Origin: Faecalitalea sp. UBA4312
Lineage (GTDB): Bacteria; Bacillota_I; Bacilli_A; Erysipelotrichales; Erysipelotrichaceae
DNA: 8,428 nucleotides
Direction of reading: 5' to 3'
NCBI GenBank assembly: GCA_002394635.1
Contig: DGUK01000074.1
Location: 1-8,428 of the forward strand
In this document: positions 6,166-8,428 of the stretch, piece after piece
Position numbering within the stretch: position 1 is the first letter of the stretch
How the letters are laid out: the number at the start of each line of letters is the position of its first letter
Made by a program: the position numbers and the translations under genes
The notes under the pieces: generated by a model
What the model was told of the DNA's origin: nothing
The model's database searches: none
Seen by the model: the letters and a program-made list of their open reading frames with translations, nothing else

Positions 6166-7035
6166 ATGAATCAATATGCAGATCAATGGGTCGATTATGA
6201 ACTGATCGATACCGGCAATAAAGAAAAACTGGAACGCTGGAACCAGATCCTCCTGCGCCGTCCGGATCCCGTATGCATCTGGCCGATCCAGGATGAAACA
6301 CGTTGGAAGAAGGCCGATGCAATCTACCATCGTTCCAGATCCGGCGGGGGCCAGTGGGAGATGAAAAAGCCTTTAAAGGAATTCTGGACCTTGTCCTATA
6401 AAGATCTCCGTTTTAAGATCAGCCCCACCGGATTCAAACACACTGGTCTGTTTCCGGAACAGGCCGCCAACTGGGATTTCATCATGCATTCCATACGACA
6501 ATCCAAACGCAAGGATATCAAGGTCTTAAATCTGTTTGCATATACCGGGGGTGCCACCATGGCTGCTTCCAAAGCCGGTGCTGCGGAAGTCGTCCATGTC
6601 GATGCCGCCAAAGGCATGGTAGCCTGGGCCAAGGAAAACATGCAGCTGAACCATTTGGAAGATCACAAGATCCGTTTTATCGTGGAAGACTGCCTGAAAT
6701 TCGTAAAACGGGAACAAAGACGGGGACGAACGTATGATGGCATCATCATGGATCCGCCAAGCTATGGCCGCGGGCCCAAGAAAGAATTATGGAAGCTGGA
6801 AGACAACGTCTATGAGCTCATCGATGAATGCCAGAAACTGTTAAGTCCGGATCCCCTGTTTTTCATCATTAACTGTTATACAACCGGGTTTTCCTGCTGC
6901 ACCCTGGAACAAACGCTCCGCCGTACGATCGGTTTATCTCGATGTGGATCCATCGAAGTAGGCGAAAATCTGATTCCGGTCACAGCGGATGACAGTGTCC
7001 TGCCTTGTGGTATTTTCGGACGATGGACCCCATAA
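6166..7035 (+). CDS. Class I SAM-dependent methyltransferase, RlmI/RlmL-like (probable rRNA methyltransferase)
   Basis: Residues of about 85-240 form a Rossmann methyltransferase core like that of 23S rRNA methyltransferases RlmI and the RlmL C-terminal part. The GLFPEQAANWDF segment (94-105) precedes SAM motif I (VLNLFAYTGGATMAAS, 120-135); an acidic residue ends strand 2 (D146 in HVDAAKG); IVEDC (172-176) marks the next acidic position; and the catalytic motif DPPSYGRG is at 196-203. The N-terminus (DYELIDTGNKEKLERW, then RRPDP and IW) is the short conserved domain of the sub-family without a PUA domain. The length of 289 aa is normal for that sub-family. The exact target base cannot be assigned. 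The start has GGTGAT 5 bases upstream. The gene stands alone between a divergent permease and a convergent amidohydrolase. Confidence 0.88.
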   Translation: MNQYADQWVDYELIDTGNKEKLERWNQILLRRPDPVCIWPIQDETRWKKADAIYHRSRSGGGQWEMKKPLKEFWTLSYKDLRFKISPTGFKHTGLFPEQAANWDFIMHSIRQSKRKDIKVLNLFAYTGGATMAASKAGAAEVVHVDAAKGMVAWAKENMQLNHLEDHKIRFIVEDCLKFVKREQRRGRTYDGIIMDPPSYGRGPKKELWKLEDNVYELIDECQKLLSPDPLFFIINCYTTGFSCCTLEQTLRRTIGLSRCGSIEVGENLIPVTADDSVLPCGIFGRWTP

Positions 7036-7067
7036 AAAAACAGAGCATATGCCCTGTTTTTTCTTTT
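7034..7067. terminator. Bidirectional terminator between converging genes
   Basis: A 12-position hairpin (arms 7035-7046 and 7051-7062; loop ATAT) is flanked by A and T runs, so it can work for the methyltransferase on the plus strand and the amidohydrolase on the minus strand. It overlaps the methyltransferase stop codon and ends 3 bases from the stop of the other gene. The single internal A-C mismatch on the plus strand becomes a G-U pair on the minus strand, making the minus version slightly stronger. Confidence 0.85.
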
Positions 7068-7069
7068 TG

Positions 7070-7825
7070 TCAACATACGATCCAATGTGGGTAAAACTGT
7101 ATCCCATTTTTTAACATCCGATGAATCGGCTGTCTTCCCATCGTTTGGAAATAGGTATCAATGTCTTTTTCCTGCAACACCAGTAAGTCGCCTATTTTAC
7201 CTTTTGCGATTACGCCTCGATCTTTCAATCCGAACGCTTTGGCCGGATTGGCAGTCATTGCCATTAACAGCTCCTTTCCCGATATGCCTTTACACTCATG
7301 AAGAAAAAAGGCCGGAACATGAAGATCGTAAATAAAGCTTTTGCACGCTCCAAAGCCACACGATAACAGGAAGGATCCCGGTATCTCATTTGTGCTTATC
7401 TGATCAAAATCAATGATTTTTGTGGAAGGATTTTCTTTATAACAGATGACATCCTGTGTCAATGTACTCTGACATAACGACGCATTCTTTGTCATACATG
7501 TCAGAATACCATGTTGCTGCATCTCATGAAGAGCTTGACGATTCTGACGAATCTGATCACCGGCCCTGTCATGTACGATGCCCGTGTAACAGCTGTCAAT
7601 AAAAGCAGGGGTCACCATCTCGCCTCTGGCATCAATCACGGCTGTTGCCGGATCTAACCAGTCTTTCAAGCAGTGCGTTCCAAAATCAATGATCTTATCA
7701 TGGTGTAAGGCTACAAACGCATCACTCAATATAGTAAACTTTCTGTCGCACGTGTACAATTTCCCAATGTTTTTAATTATCATGGTTGCTTTCATATTGA
7801 TATTATATCGTATTTTATAGTCCAT
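7070..7825 (-). CDS. Short, degenerate amidohydrolase (imidazolonepropionase-like), probably inactive
   Basis: The start and end match the amidohydrolase superfamily, closest in feel to HutI (imidazolonepropionase). The N-terminal beta-sandwich is MIIKNIGKLYTC (15-26), then IIDFG and VIDARGEMVTPAFID (63-77); the C-terminal part is LLMAMTANPAKAFGLKDRG (186-204), IAKGKIGDLLVL (206-217) and RMLKNGI (236-242). Two things are wrong for an enzyme. It is 251 aa instead of about 400, with most of the TIM barrel missing; and the metal motif that should read D-x-H-x-H after VTPAFI reads D-S-C-Y-T (77-81), with no His. The usual late Asp region reads LSCGFGACKS (154-163). The frame is intact, so it is not an obvious recent pseudogene. 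Two starts compete: ATG 7825 with AGGAAAG, and ATG 7795, which has TATAAT 6 bases upstream and sits nearer the conserved N-terminus. The frame between them adds 10 residues without family character. Confidence 0.7.
   Translation of the reverse strand: MDYKIRYNINMKATMIIKNIGKLYTCDRKFTILSDAFVALHHDKIIDFGTHCLKDWLDPATAVIDARGEMVTPAFIDSCYTGIVHDRAGDQIRQNRQALHEMQQHGILTCMTKNASLCQSTLTQDVICYKENPSTKIIDFDQISTNEIPGSFLLSCGFGACKSFIYDLHVPAFFLHECKGISGKELLMAMTANPAKAFGLKDRGVIAKGKIGDLLVLQEKDIDTYFQTMGRQPIHRMLKNGIQFYPHWIVC
7802..7807 (-). promoter_or_regulatory. Possible -10 for a leaderless start of the amidohydrolase-like gene
   Basis: TATAAT on the minus strand lies exactly 6 bases (ATCAAT) before an in-frame ATG at 7795, the same geometry as in the permease gene. 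There is no TG extension and no good -35, and the area is AT-rich, so this is weaker than the permease case. Confidence 0.35.
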
Positions 7826-7834
7826 TTCTTTCCT

Positions 7835-7862
7835 ATTTTAAAAATTGGTCATTTTTTGCCAG
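7835..7862 (-). promoter_or_regulatory. Candidate promoter upstream of the amidohydrolase-like gene
   Basis: On the minus strand, CTGGCA (7862-7857, 4/6 match to the -35), a 16-bp spacer and TAAAAT (7840-7835, 5/6 match to the -10). Initiation would fall near 7828, only 2-3 bases before ATG 7825, which would remove the AGGAAAG SD from the transcript. It could instead serve the ATG at 7795. Confidence 0.4.
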
Positions 7863-7875
7863 ATAATGACCAATT
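7843..7875. repeat. Perfect 11-bp inverted repeat, operator-like
   Basis: AATTGGTCATT (7843-7853) and its exact reverse complement AATGACCAATT (7865-7875) are separated by 11 bases, so the centres are 22 bp apart, about two helical turns. One arm lies in the spacer of the candidate minus-strand promoter and the space between the arms covers its -35 element. This fits a binding site for a dimeric regulator; a weak RNA hairpin is the alternative. Confidence 0.6.
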
Positions 7876-7888
7876 CTGCCATATACAT

Positions 7889-7916
7889 AAAAAACAGAAC
7901 CCTGTCGGTTCTGTTT
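7889..7916 (-). terminator. Intrinsic terminator of the FGGY kinase gene
   Basis: On the minus strand, AAACAGAACC pairs perfectly with GGTTCTGTTT (10 bp, loop GACAG), followed by more U residues (six in a row in all). It begins 3 bases after the kinase stop codon and separates the kinase from the amidohydrolase-like gene. Confidence 0.88.
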
Positions 7917-7919
7917 CTA

Positions 7920-8428
7920 TCATGCATCAAATTGTTTTAAAAGAGAGTGAATTTTTTTATATTTTTTATATTGTTGATCGTATTTTTCCATGACGGTCAA
8001 GGACGGATGGATGACCTGTCCAGATGAAGCCAAAGCCGGTTTCAACGGTTTTCCATCTGCCATTTTTGCCAGCATACAAGCACCAACACCAGGGGTAGCC
8101 TTCAGTCGAACAACCTCAATGTCTGCGTGGAGCACATTCGCGATAATATGCATCCATATTTCACTGCGTGTTCCGCCACCATTGATCTGAATGTGGGTCG
8201 GCCAAACTTTAACATTCATGTTTTCCAGTAACTCTCGAAATCCAAAAGCTACCCCTTCAAATACAGCTTGTGTCATATCTTTACGAACGGTTCCCTGTCC
8301 CAGTCCGAAAAAAGCACCACGTAAGGAGGCATCCGCATACAGCGTTTTTTCACCGGTAATATGTGGATAGAACAAGACTTCATTCTTTCCCAGATCTTCC
8401 ACATGGATACGATCCTGATCCAAATCCA
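7920..8428 (-). CDS. FGGY-family sugar kinase, xylulokinase-type, C-terminal part (5' end outside the window)
   Basis: This is the C-terminal domain of an FGGY carbohydrate kinase, which phosphorylates a sugar or polyol with ATP in the cytoplasm. The visible 169 residues show the sugar/ATP-domain pattern of xylulokinases: FYPHITGEKT followed by RGAFFGLG; the helix AVFEGVAFGFRELLE; the FGGY C-terminal signature INGGGTRSEIWMHIIANVL, which binds nucleotide; and TPGVGACMLA. The usual GERTP is GEKTL here. The frame stays open to the window edge and the first in-frame start-like codon (TTG at 8423) is inside the domain, so the gene is cut by the window and not short. D-xylulose is the likeliest substrate by pattern, but glycerol, gluconate and other FGGY substrates cannot be excluded without the N-terminal half. 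A terminator follows at once. Confidence 0.88.
   Translation of the reverse strand, partial: DLDQDRIHVEDLGKNEVLFYPHITGEKTLYADASLRGAFFGLGQGTVRKDMTQAVFEGVAFGFRELLENMNVKVWPTHIQINGGGTRSEIWMHIIANVLHADIEVVRLKATPGVGACMLAKMADGKPLKPALASSGQVIHPSLTVMEKYDQQYKKYKKIHSLLKQFDA

Noticed and set aside
7843..7875. Palindrome as a second terminator for the kinase gene
   Set aside because: The stem is AT-rich with an 11-base loop and only a short U run, and a much better terminator already lies at 7889-7916. Kept as an operator candidate.
8421..8423. TTG near the right edge as the start of a short kinase protein
   Set aside because: The frame remains open to the edge, and the residues on both sides belong inside an FGGY kinase domain.

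Overview
The window looks like the chromosome of a low-to-mid GC Firmicute (Bacillota). Several signs point there: strong AGGAGG ribosome binding sites, a PcrA-type helicase followed by a CamS/YerH-type lipoprotein (neighbours in the Bacillus pcrB-pcrA-ligA-yerH region), a lipobox signal peptide and U-tailed intrinsic terminators. The protein flavour suggests a gut Erysipelotrichia-like lineage, but that is an inference and not proven here. No rRNA, tRNA, insertion sequence, CRISPR array or phage gene is visible.

Layout from left to right. (1) Positions 56-3905 hold three minus-strand genes transcribed right to left: pcrA helicase, a CamS-family lipoprotein, and a 191-residue membrane-anchored protein of unknown function, closed by a clear terminator at 20-54. 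Each has a good Shine-Dalgarno (SD) sequence, and each is also preceded by its own extended -10 motif (TGnTATaAT). (2) Positions 3939-6101 hold a second minus-strand unit: an AEC-family permease and an unrecognised 386-residue soluble protein. The permease stop codon lies inside the SD of the second gene, so the two are probably translationally coupled. The unit ends in a terminator at 3939-3968. (3) Diverging from the permease is a plus-strand SAM-dependent, rRNA-methyltransferase-like gene (6166-7035), which ends in a terminator shared with the gene converging on it. (4) At 7070-7825 (minus) lies a short amidohydrolase related to imidazolonepropionase that has lost its visible metal-binding histidines. 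Upstream of it is a perfect 11-bp inverted repeat. (5) The window ends inside an FGGY sugar kinase (7920 to the edge, minus), which has its own terminator.

Working together: the PcrA/CamS/membrane-protein block combines a housekeeping DNA helicase with two surface-exposed proteins. The permease plus unknown protein may be a functional pair. The other genes look like independent single-gene units.

The most notable signals are in gene expression and in the amidohydrolase. In the permease gene, and at an alternative start of the amidohydrolase, a consensus TATAAT sits exactly 6 bases before an ATG, which predicts leaderless transcripts. The amidohydrolase itself looks like a pseudoenzyme behind an operator-like palindrome.
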